In this document: positions 62,151-64,000 of the stretch, piece after piece
Numbering within the stretch: the first letter of the stretch is position 1
How the letters are laid out: each line of letters begins with the position of its first letter
Source of the DNA: Archegozetes longisetosus
Lineage: Eukaryota > Arthropoda > Arachnida > Sarcoptiformes > Trhypochthoniidae
DNA length: 64,000 bases
Direction of reading: 5' to 3'
Assembly (NCBI GenBank): GCA_018873245.2
Contig: JAEMBT020000003.1
Coordinates: 10,411,843 to 10,475,842 of the forward strand
The notes under the pieces: generated by a model
What the model was told of the DNA's origin: nothing
Databases searched by the model: none
The model's input: the letters and a program-made list of their open reading frames with translations, nothing else
Translations under genes and position numbers: made by a program

Positions 62151-64000
62151 ATCTTACACATTATACTTACTGAAAATTTATAAGATCTTAGACAAACTTT
62201 TAGATTACAGTATTAAATTCAAGAGGAATCAATATACATTAACCCTTCACCACAACTGTGGGTAATATGTTCCTAAATTTTACTTTAAAAATCTCGAAAA
62301 ATCAACCATGTGTAGTAATTTTTTTAGATCTTAGGTATCCCTCAGTCACTTATCTAACTTTAAATAATAAATAACTCAAAAAGTTTAGACTTATAACTTT
62401 TTTCAAAAATTTTTTATGACAAGTCCTTTTGAGATCCCACCTGTAACTACTAAGAACATAAATTTCCTCTAACACCGCAGTGCTTCGTGTTTCCTACTCT
62501 AGTCGCTTTACTGTGATGTCGCCATCAGCAATACGAGAAGTAGTAAACCACGGATGATGCTGTGATGGATAATTACTGGAGATTAACTTATGGGATAATT
62601 AAAACTTGTAAAATATGGAATAACCTTTAGCGCCATTCTGGTACGAATCCTAAACTCACTCCTTACTTAATTATAAGATCGATCATTACTTGTCTTTAAA
62701 TTAAGTCTCGATCTTCAATTAACGAGCGCTTTGAGAATTGATCATTACTTAAAATCGTACTAAACTTGATCTTAAACTTAAAGATCGCTTCGAGAATAGC
62801 CCCCTTGATCCCAAAAGCGTCAGTGCTCACTTTTTACTGAAACAAAGTGAGAAAAATATGGGGTAATATTTCACCCCAAAGTTAATTCTACGTTTTCAGA
62901 AATTGTGTTGAGGGGTTAAGAGGAACTAGATCTTGTAATAGTACTAATTATAACTGAGTAAACTTTTGAGGAAAGTTCGCTGTAAATTTTATCCAACTCT
63001 CAAACTTATAATAGCCTCTTGTTCAAACGCATCAAAACTATTTCTTTAGTCGAACTCAAAGAAAATTTCAATAATCTGAATGATTTTAATAAGAAAAATA
63101 TCAAAATTATGTGATCGAAATAGTTCATTTATTGTATAAGAAATTCAAAGTCACTACAAGAAACAGAAATCGAATAGTTTTACGTTCTCGATGGAACATA
63201 AATTTAACATTGGTTTAATTATATAATTTTCTTATCCTTTTTCTTTTAAATAACTTTTCAGTTAGTAATTAAAACCTTTCCATCAAACTTGAATTAATAA
63301 CTAGAAAAGAATGAATTTTTTTCAAAATTATTTCTATAAGTTTTCAAAGTTCTCTTATCATGATTAAAATTTTAATAATTGAATAGAAGCACTTAATGTC
63401 TTCTGTACGCTTTTGAGACATTTAGAAAACTAAAAGATTTATAATAAAACACTATGTTTTTTAAAAACATAGAGTAATCAATGCTAATCATAGGTTGGTT
63501 CACTATCAAAATTCTTGTCCAAAGTTTTATCGCCAAAAATAGAGCTAATAAATAAGATATCAGATAAAAGCTCTATTCGTATAAATGTAATGAGTAATGA
63601 TATGCCCTTCGAAGTATTCAATAAGACTCAGGTTCTTTTGATGTACAATTTTCTCGAAAGTGTATAGAAGACAGTAAATGCTTCAATTTTTAATTCAATT
63701 CATCAAAAGTATTGAATGAACTTAGAATGGATTCAGATCTATATGTAACTAACTTAAATACAAGTAGTTTTATTTGATTCAAACTCTAATTATTGCCGAA
63801 GTAATGGAGAGAGTCAACATTTACAGTCATTCAGTTAAAGGAATAACTTTAAAGCAATTTATTGATTACAAAATGAAAAGACCTTAGTCTATAATAGAAC
63901 GTGATAGATTTCCGAATGAAAAAATTAGAAATAAAACTTTATCCTCCAAATTTATTGAGAGTAAATCTTTGTTTATCCTATTTTTATATTTTCATTTCTC
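62151..64000. other. Non-coding region
   Basis: No gene was found. Near 62640-62790 the motifs AAGATCG, GATCATTACTT and CGCTT.GAGAAT recur in both orientations and may mark an old inverted-repeat element, but its ends are unclear. Confidence 0.35.

Overview
This window is eukaryotic nuclear DNA, very AT-rich and gene-poor, and most likely from an arthropod. The support for that is a divergent ionotropic-receptor (IR) type ligand-gated channel gene, very short GT-AG introns (51 to 100 bp), a short interstitial (TTAGG)n tract at 58901-58917, and a dense population of short class II transposons. An acariform mite would fit, but that is a guess. The sequence shows no bacterial gene organisation, CRISPR array or intact rRNA gene.

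Cellular genes are few. (1) 32697-34445 is an intact single-exon ORF of 582 aa: a SAM-like domain, a coiled coil built from 14-residue repeats, an Asn/Ser-rich middle and one C-terminal C2H2 zinc finger. (2) 42120-44486 holds an IR-like channel gene. Three exons join in phase through introns of 100 and 51 bp; an upstream exon matches the ligand-binding S1 lobe but carries an in-frame TGA. (3) 23654-24734, minus strand, is a broken gene for a type I membrane protein with hemopexin-like repeats. (4) 18975-19378 is one exon of a multi-pass membrane protein, possibly a gustatory-receptor-like chemoreceptor. Diverged copies of the sequences flanking the IR gene lie on both sides of it, which suggests a tandem IR cluster whose other members were lost.

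The rest is a layered graveyard of DNA transposons, and many insertions can be delimited to the base by target-site duplications. There are three hAT elements with 8-bp duplications (27407-28439, 31075-31741, 51240-52533), plus one nested element with a 10-bp direct repeat. Pogo/Tigger and Tc1/mariner elements with TA duplications lie at 5776, 8983, 13084, 29063, 38313, 39233, 52168, 53859, 59819 and 61151. A solo LTR lies at 41688-42031, and several long palindromes (for example 36105-37078, 44926-45610, 48562-50842, 53305-53815) are foldback MITEs.

The most interesting system is a set of three foldback elements (5399-6530, 30327-31045, 49323-50634). Each has inverted terminal arrays of a short minisatellite that differs from element to element. 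Each is flanked by a 9-bp target duplication, and one terminus of each reads GGT followed by a loosely shared motif. This is the architecture of Drosophila FB elements, which are mobilised by the MULE NOF. It suggests one transposase family acting on ends whose subterminal minisatellites turn over quickly. The hAT elements show the same habit on a smaller scale, with sub-terminal arrays of GGACTC, CTAAGCCTA, GAGCGC or TAGTAGTC motifs. Coordinates of degenerate repeats are approximate; those with stated target duplications were read base by base.
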